Shown here one piece after another: positions 25,911-35,202 of a stretch of 64,000 bases of DNA. The position numbers were made by a program, and so were the translations under genes. The stretch is from Marinobacter maroccanus (GTDB taxonomy: Bacteria > Pseudomonadota > Gammaproteobacteria > Pseudomonadales > Oleiphilaceae). How positions within the stretch are numbered: the stretch's first letter is position 1; each line of letters starts with the position of its first letter. The notes beneath the pieces were generated by a model. The model saw only the letters and a program-made list of their open reading frames with translations. It ran no database searches and was not told where the DNA came from. The stretch spans positions 102,664-166,663 of the forward strand of contig NZ_PSSX01000007.1 in the NCBI RefSeq assembly GCF_002933275.1, read 5' to 3'.

Positions 25911-26834
25911 ATGAAAGCGAGCCATGTTCGCAAGCTGATAAAACCGATTGAGAGCGCCTACTCGGAAATGTTCTCCGGGCGGGTGTATCGCGTTGGCAAG
26001 GGCGCTGTGTCCGTTCGCAACCACAGTGGCAAGGCCGAGCAGACCGTTGTCGGCGTGCACGGCTTTCTGGAGAACCACTGCTACTTCACCCAGGCCTATG
26101 AAGCGCCCACCACCGAACTGATCCTGCTCACCTGTAGCAATTACCACATCCCGGTGAACGGTGTGACTCCGGAGACCCCGGACTGGGAAGTGCCGATCAA
26201 GCATCTGGAAGGCACCATCGAATACGACGCCTGCATTCTCAACCAGGCGCTTTCCAGCCTGCCCACCACCGACAACATTCGGGTACATGGTCACTCCCGT
26301 GGCGGGGCGGTGATCCTGGAGGCCATCAAACAATGGCCGGAGCTGTATGACGACGTGGAAGTGGTGCTGGAAGCACCCGTGCTCCCCAACGGCAGGCTTT
26401 CGGCGCTGGTAACGACTATTCTGGAACCTGTAAGCCACGGTATGTGGCCCTGGCTGATCCGCCTGATCAACAGCGCTCCGTCGTCCGCCTACGGCCAGAC
26501 CTTCTTTGGCAAGATGAACCCGCGCAAGAAGCAACTGCTAAGCAAGCTGTTTTCCGCCACCAAGGATCATCTGACCATTGTTCGTAACATCGAGAACATC
26601 ATGGACTGGATGGCACGGACAGACACCAGCGTCTACAGCCATGTACGTCACGGCACCTTCCTGATTCCTGCGGTAGACCGTATTCTGGATCGCTCCTCCA
26701 TGTTGGCCAGTGCCCGCCAGAGCCCGACCACCATGCGAATCGTCGAAACCGAGGCGCCGAGCCATTTCATCACCCTGGACAGCAAGGAATGGGTGCCGGG
26801 GTTCGAAACGCTGCCCACTGCCGCACAGGGCTGA
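25911..26834 (+). CDS. Alpha/beta hydrolase
   Basis: The 307-residue alpha/beta-hydrolase has its oxyanion region at VVGVHGFLENHCYF and nucleophile elbow GHSRGG. The catalytic His is probably in APSHFITLD near the C-terminus. No signal peptide is seen. It is probably a lipase or esterase acting on acyl lipids, judged from its position beside WS/DGAT and PHA-type genes; the substrate is not evident. The start at 25911 has GGAGGGAG 7 nt upstream; in-frame codons before it lie in the promoter gap. Confidence 0.82.
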   Translation: MKASHVRKLIKPIESAYSEMFSGRVYRVGKGAVSVRNHSGKAEQTVVGVHGFLENHCYFTQAYEAPTTELILLTCSNYHIPVNGVTPETPDWEVPIKHLEGTIEYDACILNQALSSLPTTDNIRVHGHSRGGAVILEAIKQWPELYDDVEVVLEAPVLPNGRLSALVTTILEPVSHGMWPWLIRLINSAPSSAYGQTFFGKMNPRKKQLLSKLFSATKDHLTIVRNIENIMDWMARTDTSVYSHVRHGTFLIPAVDRILDRSSMLASARQSPTTMRIVETEAPSHFITLDSKEWVPGFETLPTAAQG

Positions 26835-26919
26835 TAACTCCCGGCAGTGCCTTACTGCAAGACCACCTCAGCTCCGCTAAACTACGCTCTTTTCTTCAGG
26901 TTTAGTGGAGCCATCGTCC

Positions 26920-27669
26920 ATGTACCGTGAGCGCCTTGTCGCTACCGAAGCCCGCACCGAAAGCGCTCGCCAGCTGCAGCAACTGCTGTTGGACTACCAT
27001 GATTTCCGGCATTTGAAAGCAGAACACCCACTGCTGGAAAGCGCAATCCACGTTGCCGACTGGCAGGCCGAACGGCTTAAGGCGACTCATGAAGACCTTT
27101 ACCAGCACCCCGGCTACCATCACGGCTTGGAGTTCCTGCTGACCGATCTGTATGCGCCGGCCGGAATGACCCGGCGGGATGACAATATTGATCGGGTCTT
27201 CCCCAAGATGGTGAAGTGGCTGCCGGACAACCTGCTGGACACCTTCGCCGGTCTGGTGGAGCTGAACCTGATCACCCAGCGGCTGGATCTCGAGCTGGCC
27301 GAGCTGTTCCACCAGCAGGGCGTGCCCGCCGACGCAATAACCACTGAGGACTACTGTGCCGCCTTCCGGGAAAGCCGACAGCTGGATCAGAGGGAGAAGC
27401 AGATCACCCTGGTGGCTGACGTAGGCCAGCAGCTTGATCGCTATGTCCGCAACCGCACCCTCGGGTGGCTGTTGTCGATGACCCGGGGCCCGGCGGAGAT
27501 GGCCGACCTGACCGATCTGCACAGTTTCCTGCACCGGGGCTATTCCGCCTTCCGGAAGATGGACGATGTGGAGTTACTGATCGACCGGCTGGTTTCCCGG
27601 GAACAGCAGGTGATGCGTAATATTCTCAACCATCACCCGGACCCGTTCAGGTTGCCGGAAAGCCTCTGA
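26920..27669 (+). CDS. Conserved hypothetical protein, FFLEELY-motif type
   Basis: The 249-residue protein is largely helical, soluble and without signal peptide. The segment YHHGLEFLLTDLYAP resembles the FFLEELY motif that names a family of uncharacterised gammaproteobacterial proteins. No catalytic motif was recognised. The ATG at 26920 has GTGGAG 9 nt upstream; a GTG at 26905 is possible. It lies between a lipid hydrolase gene and a PHA-system gene and is convergent with the latter. Confidence 0.7.
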   Translation: MYRERLVATEARTESARQLQQLLLDYHDFRHLKAEHPLLESAIHVADWQAERLKATHEDLYQHPGYHHGLEFLLTDLYAPAGMTRRDDNIDRVFPKMVKWLPDNLLDTFAGLVELNLITQRLDLELAELFHQQGVPADAITTEDYCAAFRESRQLDQREKQITLVADVGQQLDRYVRNRTLGWLLSMTRGPAEMADLTDLHSFLHRGYSAFRKMDDVELLIDRLVSREQQVMRNILNHHPDPFRLPESL

Positions 27670-27688
27670 GTCAACCGGAACGATGGGC

Positions 27689-27967
27689 TCAGGCCTTGAT
27701 GATCTGGTCCAGCTGGGAGTGGATTTCCTGCTCGATCCGGGATTTGAAGGGCCGCAACATCATGCCCAGCTCCAGATGAATGTGCAGATCCGTCGGGGTA
27801 ATGTTCAGGTGCCCCTTGACGCCGCTGCGCTTGAATTTCAGGTGATCGCCTTCCCACTGGTAATGCACGTCGAATTGGCTGGACAGGTCTTTGGCCAGAG
27901 TTTCGGCAGCCTCTCTCGCGTGTTCTTTATCCAGGGTATGCGGGCGGTGTACATCAATAACGGACAT
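27689..27967 (-). CDS. Polyhydroxyalkanoic acid system family protein
   Basis: The 92-residue protein matches the small PHA-system family (start MSVIDVHRPHTLDKEHAREA, end HSQLDQIIKA). The family is named from genes near PHA synthases, but its biochemical role is not settled and it also occurs outside PHA loci. No PHA synthase is present in this window. It is convergent with the hypothetical gene and divergent from ubiE. Confidence 0.8.
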   Translation of the reverse strand: MSVIDVHRPHTLDKEHAREAAETLAKDLSSQFDVHYQWEGDHLKFKRSGVKGHLNITPTDLHIHLELGMMLRPFKSRIEQEIHSQLDQIIKA

Positions 27968-28092
27968 GAAAACGTTTTCTCTCGGATTTGGACGAATTTA
28001 CAGTTTAGGGCGCTATTTAACTCACCGCCACCCTTGTAGCAACCCCGTCAGCGGTTAGAATACGGGGTTCAGATTCTGACAGGACATCTCCC

Positions 28093-28884
28093 ATGAGCGA
28101 GCAGCAAACGCCAGCCAACCAGGCCGCAAACAATAATGGCCAGGATGACGTCACCCACTTTGGCTTCCGCAATGTGCCGAAAAGCCAGAAGGCGAGCCAG
28201 GTGGCCGAAGTATTCCACAGCGTTGCGGGCAAATACGACCTCATGAACGACCTGATGTCCATGGGGATCCACCGGCTCTGGAAGCGCTTCACCATCGAGC
28301 TTTCCGGCGTGCGTCCCGGCCACCAGGTACTGGACATTGCCGGCGGCACCGGCGACCTCACCATGAAGTTTTCAGACCTGGTGGGTCCGTCCGGCAAGGT
28401 GGTGCTGGCCGACATCAATGCCTCCATGCTGCAGGTGGGCCGCAGCCGGCTGACAGACCGCGGCTATGCCGGCAACATCGAATACGTGCAGGCGGATGCC
28501 GAGCACCTTCCGTTCCCGGATAACAATTTCAATGCGGTATCCATCGCCTTCGGCCTGCGCAATGTCACCGATAAAGATCAGGCCCTGCGCGACATGACCC
28601 GGGTTCTCAAACCCGGTGGCAAACTGATGATCCTGGAATTCTCCAAGCCGACCAATCCTTTGCTGAGCAAGGCCTACGACACCTACTCGTTTTCCGCTTT
28701 GCCACTGATGGGTCAGCTTATCGCCGGCGACAGCGAAAGCTACAAGTACCTGGCCGAATCCATCCGCATGCACCCGGACCAGGACACCCTCAAGGGCATG
28801 ATGGAAAATGCCGGCCTGGTGAACTGCAAGTACTACAACATGACCGGCGGCATTGTCGCCCTGCATGTGGGAATCAAGCCCTGA
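28093..28884 (+). CDS. ubiE: Ubiquinone/menaquinone C-methyltransferase UbiE
   Basis: The 263-residue SAM-dependent methyltransferase performs C-methylation of the benzoquinol ring in ubiquinone synthesis. The SAM-binding motif is [12 protein letters not shown]; UbiE family signatures [18 protein letters not shown] and [10 protein letters not shown] are present. AGGACATCTCCC precedes the ATG. Its stop overlaps the ubiJ start by one base, opening the ubiE-ubiJ-ubiB operon found in most gammaproteobacteria. Confidence 0.97.
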   Translation: MSEQQTPANQAANNNGQDDVTHFGFRNVPKSQKASQVAEVFHSVAGKYDLMNDLMSMGIHRLWKRFTIELSGVRPGHQVLDIAGGTGDLTMKFSDLVGPSGKVVLADINASMLQVGRSRLTDRGYAGNIEYVQADAEHLPFPDNNFNAVSIAFGLRNVTDKDQALRDMTRVLKPGGKLMILEFSKPTNPLLSKAYDTYSFSALPLMGQLIAGDSESYKYLAESIRMHPDQDTLKGMMENAGLVNCKYYNMTGGIVALHVGIKP

Positions 28885-29525
28885 TGTTTCCCGGCCCCAC
28901 CCTGCTTTCCGCTGTCTCCGCCATCCTGGAAAGCGCCCTGAACCGGGCGCTGGAACTGGATCCGGCGGGGCATCATGCCTTGATGGAAGCACTCGCGGGC
29001 CCGGTGCAGTTCAATATCACTGATCCTTTCCCCCTGATCTACACCCTGGACCGCGCCGGAAACCGCGTTCGGGTTGGCAGCCAGCCGGTCGACCAGCCTG
29101 CTCTTGAGGTGACCGGCAAACCCATCGCCTTTGCGGCGCTGGCCACCGGTGATGACCGGGTCTTTGCCGATGGTCGCCTCGACGTGACCGGAGACACGGC
29201 CCTGGCCCATCAGCTGCAGCGCGCACTGAACCAGCTTGAGCCGGATTGGGAAGCCGCCATGGCCCAGCATATCGGGGATGTACCCGCACACTTTCTGGGC
29301 CAACGGATTCGCGGCGCCATTCGGTGGAGCCGTCAGGCGTTTCAGTCCCTGAACGCCAATATCGAGGAGTATGTGCATGAAGAGAGTCGTGCCCTGCCCG
29401 GGCGACGGGAACTGGAAGCAACGTTCGAGGACATCGACGAACTGAACCTGCGCACCGAGAGACTGGAAGCCCGGCTGAACCTGGTTGAAAACCGCGGCAA
29501 GACTGACGAACCGGAGAACCTGTGA
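28884..29525 (+). CDS. ubiJ: Ubiquinone biosynthesis accessory factor UbiJ
   Basis: The 213-residue protein has an SCP2-type lipid-binding domain in its N-terminal half ([20 protein letters not shown], later [16 protein letters not shown]) and a C-terminal coiled coil. UbiJ binds ubiquinone intermediates and scaffolds the Ubi complex with UbiK. It overlaps ubiE by one base and ubiB by four (GTGA), so the three are coupled. Confidence 0.95.
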   Translation: MFPGPTLLSAVSAILESALNRALELDPAGHHALMEALAGPVQFNITDPFPLIYTLDRAGNRVRVGSQPVDQPALEVTGKPIAFAALATGDDRVFADGRLDVTGDTALAHQLQRALNQLEPDWEAAMAQHIGDVPAHFLGQRIRGAIRWSRQAFQSLNANIEEYVHEESRALPGRRELEATFEDIDELNLRTERLEARLNLVENRGKTDEPENL

Positions 29526-31165
29526 CCCGCCTGCAACGCCTGTTTCGAATTGCCTGGGTATTCTGCCGCTATCGGCTGGACACGTTCCTGCCAATCGCAG
29601 AACTGCCTGCGCCCCTGAAGGTGTTTTTCCTGCTTGCGCCCTGGCACCTGTTCCCCAAACCCAAGCTCGACCGGGGCGATCGCCTACGGCTGGCACTGGA
29701 AGAATTGGGCCCGGTATTCGTTAAGTTCGGCCAGATACTCTCCACCCGACGGGATCTGCTGCCGGATGACATGGCCGAATCCCTGAAAAACCTTCAGGAC
29801 CGGGTACCGCCGTTTCCGAGCGATGAGGCCCGGGGCATAATCGAAACCTCCCTCGGCGCCCCGGTCTCGGAACTGTTTGCCGAGTTCAGCCCGGACCCGT
29901 TGGCGTCCGCGTCGGTTGCCCAGGTGCATGCGGCCACCCTGCTCAACGGCCAGAAGGTGGTGGTTAAAGTACTGCGCCCCGGTATCGAGAGGGTCATCCG
30001 CCAGGACCTGGCCCTGATGTACCTGATGGCCGGTCTGCTGGAAAAATACTGGTCTGAGGGCAAACGCCTGCACCCGGTGGAAGTGGTTGCCGACTACGAT
30101 GCCACCATCCACGACGAACTGGACCTGCAGCGCGAAGCCGCCAATGCCAGCCAACTGCGCCGGAATTTCGAGAACTCCTCACTGATCTACATCCCCTTCA
30201 TCGACTGGGACTACACCCGCAAGTCGGTGCTGGTGATGGAGCGTATTCACGGCATCCCCATTGCCGATACCACCGCCCTGAAGGCCGCTGGTGTCGATAT
30301 GAAGGTGCTGGCCGAAAAAGGCGTGGAGATTTTCTTTACCCAGGTGTTCCGGGACAGCTTCTTCCATGCCGACATGCACCCGGGCAACATCTTTGTGGAT
30401 ACGTCCAACCCCTCGGATCCGCGATATATCGCCATCGATTTCGGGATCGTCGGCACCCTGGCTCCGGATGACCAGAGCTATCTTGCCCGAAACCTTCTGG
30501 CCTTTTTCCGTCGCGACTACCGTCAGGTTGCGCAGCTGCATATCCAGTCCGGCTGGGTACCACCCGACACGCCAGTGAACCAGTTTGAGGCGGCCATACG
30601 TACTGTTTGCGAGCCAATATTCGAGAAGCCTTTAAAGGACATCTCTTTCGGCCACTTCCTGTTACGCTTGTTCCAGACGGCGAGGCGATTCAACATGGAA
30701 GTGCAGCCCCAGCTCGTCCTGCTGCAGAAAACCCTGCTGAACGTGGAAGGCCTGGGCCGCCAGCTTTATCCGGATCTGGATTTGTGGAGTACCGCGCAAC
30801 CCTACCTTGAAACCTGGATGCGCAAGCGGATTGGTCCCTCGGGGCTGATCAAGTCTCTGCAGTCCCATCTACCGTCGTGGCTGGAACAGTCGCCGGAAAT
30901 GCCGCAGCTGGTGCACGATGCGCTCCTTCAACTGCGGCAGGCCGGGCCCACCGAGCCCCAGAACCGGGCTACACTGGAATTGCTCCGTGAGCAGCAGGTC
31001 CGCACGGAGCGGCGCTGGCGACGGGCTACATTGGCGGTACTTCTGATTGCCGGGGGTGTCCTGGGCACCCAGCCTGACGGCCAGCAGTGGCTCGAAAGCG
31101 TGCCGGCGTGGAGCTGGGCCCTGTTTGCCATCGCCGGCGGAATCATGCTCCGGGGCAGCCGATAA
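29522..31165 (+). CDS. ubiB: Ubiquinone biosynthesis kinase-like protein UbiB
   Basis: The 547-residue ABC1/ADCK-family atypical kinase-like protein has the invariant N-terminal motif [19 protein letters not shown], an Ala/Gly-rich loop ([14 protein letters not shown]), the phosphate-binding [10 protein letters not shown] and metal-site AIDFGIVG. Two C-terminal membrane segments anchor it in the inner membrane ([10 protein letters not shown] and [11 protein letters not shown]). It is thought to extract ubiquinone precursors from the membrane with ATP. The start is a GTG overlapping the ubiJ stop. Confidence 0.97.
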   Translation: MTRLQRLFRIAWVFCRYRLDTFLPIAELPAPLKVFFLLAPWHLFPKPKLDRGDRLRLALEELGPVFVKFGQILSTRRDLLPDDMAESLKNLQDRVPPFPSDEARGIIETSLGAPVSELFAEFSPDPLASASVAQVHAATLLNGQKVVVKVLRPGIERVIRQDLALMYLMAGLLEKYWSEGKRLHPVEVVADYDATIHDELDLQREAANASQLRRNFENSSLIYIPFIDWDYTRKSVLVMERIHGIPIADTTALKAAGVDMKVLAEKGVEIFFTQVFRDSFFHADMHPGNIFVDTSNPSDPRYIAIDFGIVGTLAPDDQSYLARNLLAFFRRDYRQVAQLHIQSGWVPPDTPVNQFEAAIRTVCEPIFEKPLKDISFGHFLLRLFQTARRFNMEVQPQLVLLQKTLLNVEGLGRQLYPDLDLWSTAQPYLETWMRKRIGPSGLIKSLQSHLPSWLEQSPEMPQLVHDALLQLRQAGPTEPQNRATLELLREQQVRTERRWRRATLAVLLIAGGVLGTQPDGQQWLESVPAWSWALFAIAGGIMLRGSR

Positions 31166-31192
31166 CCGATAAAGATTTCAGGATTCACAAAA

Positions 31193-31609
31193 ATGCAAAA
31201 CAGCTCGGATAACGTCGAGAACCCTGACTGGCTGGATGCCATTCGCTGGACAGAGGACGGCCTGGTGCCGGCCATCGCCCAGGACGCCGAAACCGGCGAC
31301 ATTCTGATGATGGCCTGGATGAACCGCGAGTCGCTCAAGCTGACCGCAGAAGAAGGCCAGGCCGTGTACTGGTCCCGTTCTCGGGGCAAGCTCTGGCGCA
31401 AGGGGGAAACTTCAGGGCACCAACAGGTCATTCGGGACATTCGACTGGATTGCGACGAGGACGTTATCCTGCTGAAGGTGGAACAAAAAGGCGGCATCGC
31501 CTGCCATACTGGCAGACGCAGCTGCTTCTACCGGACTCTGAAAGACGGTCAGTGGGTCAGTGTTGACCCGGTGATCAAGGACCCCGGCACTATCTACGGC
31601 AGCAACTGA
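31193..31609 (+). CDS. hisI: Phosphoribosyl-AMP cyclohydrolase HisI
   Basis: The 138-residue enzyme of histidine synthesis opens the adenine ring of phosphoribosyl-AMP. The metal-binding region [15 protein letters not shown] with [14 protein letters not shown] is intact. It is a stand-alone HisI; in E. coli it is fused to HisE, which here is the next gene. The stop lies in a 17-bp tandem duplication that also supplies a second TGA. Confidence 0.96.
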   Translation: MQNSSDNVENPDWLDAIRWTEDGLVPAIAQDAETGDILMMAWMNRESLKLTAEEGQAVYWSRSRGKLWRKGETSGHQQVIRDIRLDCDEDVILLKVEQKGGIACHTGRRSCFYRTLKDGQWVSVDPVIKDPGTIYGSN

Positions 31610-31627
31610 GCTACGGCAGCAACTGAG
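31594..31627 (+). repeat. 17-bp tandem duplication across the hisI stop codon
   Basis: CTACGGCAGCAACTGAG occurs twice back to back (31594-31610 and 31611-31627). The first copy contains the hisI stop, so the protein is unaffected. The second copy sits in the hisI-hisE spacer and brings the hisE ribosome-binding site (GAGGAG) to its end. Confidence 0.95.
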
Positions 31628-31638
31628 GAGCACGGACA

Positions 31639-31968
31639 GTGAGTGATGTACTGGAAAACCTGGCACGGGTTCTGGAAGCCCGGAAGGAGGCAGATCCGGA
31701 AACCTCTTATGTAGCCAGTCTCCACGCCAAGGGTCTGAACAAGATTCTGGAAAAAGTCGGGGAAGAGTGCACGGAAACCCTGCTGGCCGCCAAGGACGCA
31801 GAACACTCCGGTGAAACCCGGGACGTGGTTTATGAAACCGCCGACCTGTGGTTCCACAGCATGGTGATGCTGTCGAGACTGGGGCTTGGTCCGAAAGACA
31901 TCCTGGACGAGCTGGCCAGCCGGTTCGACCTGTCAGGCCTGGAAGAAAAAGCGTCGCGGGACAAGTGA
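31639..31968 (+). CDS. hisE: Phosphoribosyl-ATP pyrophosphatase HisE
   Basis: The 109-residue enzyme catalyses the second step of histidine synthesis. The MazG-like helices carry the metal ligands in [15 protein letters not shown] and [14 protein letters not shown]. The start is a GTG at 31639 with GAGGAG 8 nt upstream. It follows hisI by 29 bp in the arrangement seen in Pseudomonas and precedes tatA. Confidence 0.95.
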   Translation: MSDVLENLARVLEARKEADPETSYVASLHAKGLNKILEKVGEECTETLLAAKDAEHSGETRDVVYETADLWFHSMVMLSRLGLGPKDILDELASRFDLSGLEEKASRDK

Positions 31969-32056
31969 GCGGTAGTACCTCCAAAGGGGTTTCCGCGTAA
32001 CCGTTCTGGTAACGTACAATGTCATTGAACAGAAACATTAAAACGAGGACCCCGTA

Positions 32057-32296
32057 ATGGGTATCAGCATCTGGCAATTACTTATCGTACTCGGCATTGT
32101 CATTCTGTTGTTCGGAACCAAGAAACTGCGCAACATCGGCAGCGACCTTGGTGGTGCCATTCGCGGCTTCAAGAAGTCCATGAACGATGAGGACTCCAAA
32201 GCCGAGAACCAGGAATCCCTGGAAGGCAAGGAAGAGGAGCAGCCACAGCAACAGGCTGCGGCCGAAGACAAGCCCCGGGACAAGTCCCACAGCTGA
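32057..32296 (+). CDS. tatA: Twin-arginine translocase subunit TatA
   Basis: The 79-residue protein has one N-terminal membrane helix ([19 protein letters not shown]), the amphipathic helix with the [10 protein letters not shown] hinge, and a charged tail. TatA forms the pore that moves folded proteins such as cofactor-loaded enzymes across the inner membrane. It is first in the tatABC operon. Confidence 0.95.
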   Translation: MGISIWQLLIVLGIVILLFGTKKLRNIGSDLGGAIRGFKKSMNDEDSKAENQESLEGKEEEQPQQQAAAEDKPRDKSHS

Positions 32297-32307
32297 GACC
32301 AGGCTGA

Positions 32308-32781
32308 ATGTTCGATATCGGCTTTCTTGAGCTGCTGATCTGCGGCGTCATAGCGCTGTTGGTGCTCGGTCCCGAGCGTCTGCCTGCGGCCGCCCGTGCG
32401 GCCGGTCGCTGGGTGGGTGGTGCACGGCGCATGGTCGGACAGTTCACCTCGGAACTGGACCGGGAACTGAAAGCCGGCGAACTCCGGGACGAGCTTCGCA
32501 AGGCAGGGGATGTTGGCCTGGACGACGTGCAGAAAACCGTGCGTGGTGCCCTGGACGAGGCTAAAAAGTACGAGCACATGATCCTGCCCGAGAACGAGAC
32601 CCAAAAGCCAAGGCCGGCACCAGCGACACGGCGTGTGTCTGGCCAGACAAAGGCCTCCGAGGCTCCGGCACAGGATCAGGCTGGTGCCAATGATGCCCCG
32701 CAGACGCCGGATACAGGCGCTGCCGGGAAGGAACAACCCAAAAGCGAAACCCCGCAAAGTCCGCCGGATAACCGTTCATGA
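32308..32781 (+). CDS. tatB: Twin-arginine translocase subunit TatB
   Basis: The 157-residue protein has the membrane helix MFDIGFLELLICGVIALLVL, the GPERLP motif typical of TatB, an amphipathic helix and a long variable charged tail rich in Pro, Gln and Lys. It acts with TatC in recognising twin-arginine signal peptides. The stop overlaps tatC (ATGA). Confidence 0.95.
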   Translation: MFDIGFLELLICGVIALLVLGPERLPAAARAAGRWVGGARRMVGQFTSELDRELKAGELRDELRKAGDVGLDDVQKTVRGALDEAKKYEHMILPENETQKPRPAPATRRVSGQTKASEAPAQDQAGANDAPQTPDTGAAGKEQPKSETPQSPPDNRS

Positions 32782-33563
32782 ATGCAAAACCCGACGGCAA
32801 CCAGCTGCCTCCGGAACAGCAGGAAATGCCACTGATCGAGCACCTGCTCGAACTGCGCAATCGCCTACTGAAAATGGTTCTTGCGGTGCTGGTCTGCTTC
32901 GCTGCCATTTATCCCTTTGCCAACGAGCTGTACCTGTGGCTGTCTGAACCTATCCGTTCCCTGTTGCCCGTTGGCCAGACCATGATCGCAACGGATGTTA
33001 CCTCGCCCTTCTTCGCGCCGCTGAAGCTGGCCCTGGTGCTGGCCGTGTTCGCCGCCATCCCGATCATTCTCTACCAGCTCTGGAGTTTCATCGCCCCGGG
33101 CCTGTACGCCCATGAAAAACGGTTGGCCTTTCCACTCCTGTTTACCTCGGTAATCCTGTTCTACGCAGGTGCGGCGTTTGCCTATTACGTGGTTTTCCCG
33201 CTGGTGTTCGGCTTCTTTACCGCGATAGGGCCGGAAGGCATCGTCGAATTACCGGACATTACCAGCTACCTCAATTTCGTGCTCAAGATGTTCTTTGCCT
33301 TCGGCGTCGCATTTGAGATCCCGATCGCCACCGTGCTGTTGATTCTCACCGGCGCCACCACACCGGCGGATCTGGCGGCCAAGCGCCCCTACGTGGTCGT
33401 GGGCTGTTTTATCATCGGCATGATGCTGACCCCGCCTGATATCATTTCCCAGACCCTGCTGGCGGTGCCCATGTGGATACTGTTCGAGGTAGGTATCCTG
33501 TTCGGGCGATTGGCGAAACGGGAAGTCGCAGACCCGGAAAGCGATGAGCCTGCCGGCGAATGA
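32778..33563 (+). CDS. tatC: Twin-arginine translocase subunit TatC
   Basis: The 261-residue inner-membrane protein has six membrane segments. The N-terminal EHLLELRNRLLK and the SFIAPGLYAHEKR loop are conserved sites for signal-peptide binding. It overlaps tatB by 4 bp upstream and rsmE by 4 bp downstream, so the operon extends into the rRNA methyltransferase. Confidence 0.97.
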   Translation: MNAKPDGNQLPPEQQEMPLIEHLLELRNRLLKMVLAVLVCFAAIYPFANELYLWLSEPIRSLLPVGQTMIATDVTSPFFAPLKLALVLAVFAAIPIILYQLWSFIAPGLYAHEKRLAFPLLFTSVILFYAGAAFAYYVVFPLVFGFFTAIGPEGIVELPDITSYLNFVLKMFFAFGVAFEIPIATVLLILTGATTPADLAAKRPYVVVGCFIIGMMLTPPDIISQTLLAVPMWILFEVGILFGRLAKREVADPESDEPAGE

Positions 33564-34279
33564 ATCTGGCGTTACTGTTTGACGAGGATTTCGTAGCGCC
33601 TGACCGAGCCGTCTTACGTGGCCGGCGTCTTGCCCACTTGCAGTCCGTAATCAAAGTCGTTGCTGGCGATACGGTGCCGGTAGGCCGGGCGGGTGGCCAA
33701 ATGGGAACCGGCGAGGTCGTCCGACTTACCGATACCGAGGCGGAACTCAAGGTCACGCTGCACCAGTCTCCCCCTGCACCATTGCCGCTCACCCTGGTGC
33801 TGGCCATGCCCCGGCCGAAGATGTTCCGTCGTATCCTGCAGACGTGCGCCGCACTGGGGGTGAAAGACCTCTGGTTGATCAACAGCTACAAGGTGGAGAA
33901 GAGCTTCTGGCAGACACCGTGGCTTTCAGATGAGCAGCTCCGGGAGAACCTCACCCTGGGACTGGAGCAGGCAAAAGACACCCTGATGCCCCGGGTGCAG
34001 ATCCGCAAGCTGTTCAAACCTTTTGTGGAAGACGAGTTGCCGGCGCTATTGGCAAACAGGCAGGCCCTGGTAGCGCACCCTGGCACCAGCACACCCTGCC
34101 CGGTTCACCTGAACCAGCCGACATTACTCTGCGTTGGCCCGGAGGGTGGTTTTACGGCTTACGAAGTGGGCAAGCTTGAAGACGCCGGTTGCCAGAGTGT
34201 ACACCTCGGCCCCCGCATTCTGCGGGTGGAAACCGCGGTACCAGTACTGGTCAGCCGGCTGTTCGACGCCTGTCTTTAG
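33560..34279 (+). CDS. rsmE: 16S rRNA (uracil-1498-N3)-methyltransferase RsmE
   Basis: The 239-residue SPOUT methyltransferase modifies U1498 of 16S rRNA. The C-terminal knot region has LLCVGPEGGFTAYEV and the final LGPRILRVETAVPVLVS; the N-terminal PUA-like domain begins RAVLRGRRLAHLQSV. It overlaps tatC (ATGA) and its last 29 bp overlap the convergent DUF808 gene. Confidence 0.95.
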   Translation: MNLALLFDEDFVAPDRAVLRGRRLAHLQSVIKVVAGDTVPVGRAGGQMGTGEVVRLTDTEAELKVTLHQSPPAPLPLTLVLAMPRPKMFRRILQTCAALGVKDLWLINSYKVEKSFWQTPWLSDEQLRENLTLGLEQAKDTLMPRVQIRKLFKPFVEDELPALLANRQALVAHPGTSTPCPVHLNQPTLLCVGPEGGFTAYEVGKLEDAGCQSVHLGPRILRVETAVPVLVSRLFDACL

Positions 34280-35183
34280 CAGCCTGCCACCACCGGGTCA
34301 GGGGTGTAATGATGGCTACCAGTAACGCGCCAGCCAACACACCGAACAGACCATTGGCTATCGTTGGCATAAGCATGCCAATCACACCACTAAACCCTTC
34401 CGAAAAGTGATGAATGGCGTCGTAGACCGGGGTAAAGCCGTGGGTGAGAATGCCACCACCGACCAGAAACATCGCCAGGGTGCCAAGAATGGAGAGCGTT
34501 TTCATCAGATAGGGAGCCAGCCACAGAATGCCTGAGCCCAGTTTCTGGAGCAGCGGATTATCTTGCTGACTGAGGTAGAGGCCACCGTCGTCCAGTTTCA
34601 CGATCCCCGCCACCAGGCCGTAAACAAAGACTGTGATCATAATGGCAACCACGGCCAGCACCATGAACTGCATGCCGATGGTCTGGGTCGTTACCGTTCC
34701 AAGGGTAATGGCAATAATCTCCGCAGACAGGATGAAATCGGTGCGGATCGCACCCTTGATCTTGTCCTTCTCGATCGCCCGCAGATCGACTTCTGGATTC
34801 TTCAGGGCCTCATGCAGCTCCCCTTTGCGCTTCTGATCTTCCTCCCGATGCAAAAACTTGTGCACCAGTTTCTCGAAGCCCTCGAAACACAGGAAGGCAC
34901 CGCCAAGCATCAGCAACGGCGTGACCAGCCAGGGCATGAAAAAACTGATCGCAACCGCCGCCGGCACCAGGATGGCCTTGTTGATCATCGAACCCCGGGC
35001 GACGGCCCAGACCACCGGTAACTCCCGCGCCGGTTTCACGCCAGTCACCTGCTGGGCATTGAGTGCCAGATCGTCACCCAGAACACCCGCCGTTTTCTTG
35101 GTGGCGGTTTTGGTCATCAGGGCGACATCGTCCAGCACGGTGGCGATGTCATCGATCAGAACCAGAAGACTGCTTCCTGCCAT
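34251..35183 (-). CDS. DUF808 family membrane protein (YedI-like)
   Basis: The 310-residue inner-membrane protein of the DUF808/YedI family has about six membrane segments and the family start SLLVLIDDIATVLDDVALM. Function is not known; the family is widespread in proteobacteria. It overlaps the 3' end of rsmE tail to tail and follows the ubiI gene by 19 bp on the same strand, so it may be the last gene of the ygfB-pepP-ubiH-ubiI transcript. Confidence 0.9.
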   Translation of the reverse strand: MAGSSLLVLIDDIATVLDDVALMTKTATKKTAGVLGDDLALNAQQVTGVKPARELPVVWAVARGSMINKAILVPAAVAISFFMPWLVTPLLMLGGAFLCFEGFEKLVHKFLHREEDQKRKGELHEALKNPEVDLRAIEKDKIKGAIRTDFILSAEIIAITLGTVTTQTIGMQFMVLAVVAIMITVFVYGLVAGIVKLDDGGLYLSQQDNPLLQKLGSGILWLAPYLMKTLSILGTLAMFLVGGGILTHGFTPVYDAIHHFSEGFSGVIGMLMPTIANGLFGVLAGALLVAIITPLTRWWQAAKDRRRTAG

Positions 35184-35202
35184 TGCAAAATTCCTTTTCT
35201 GT

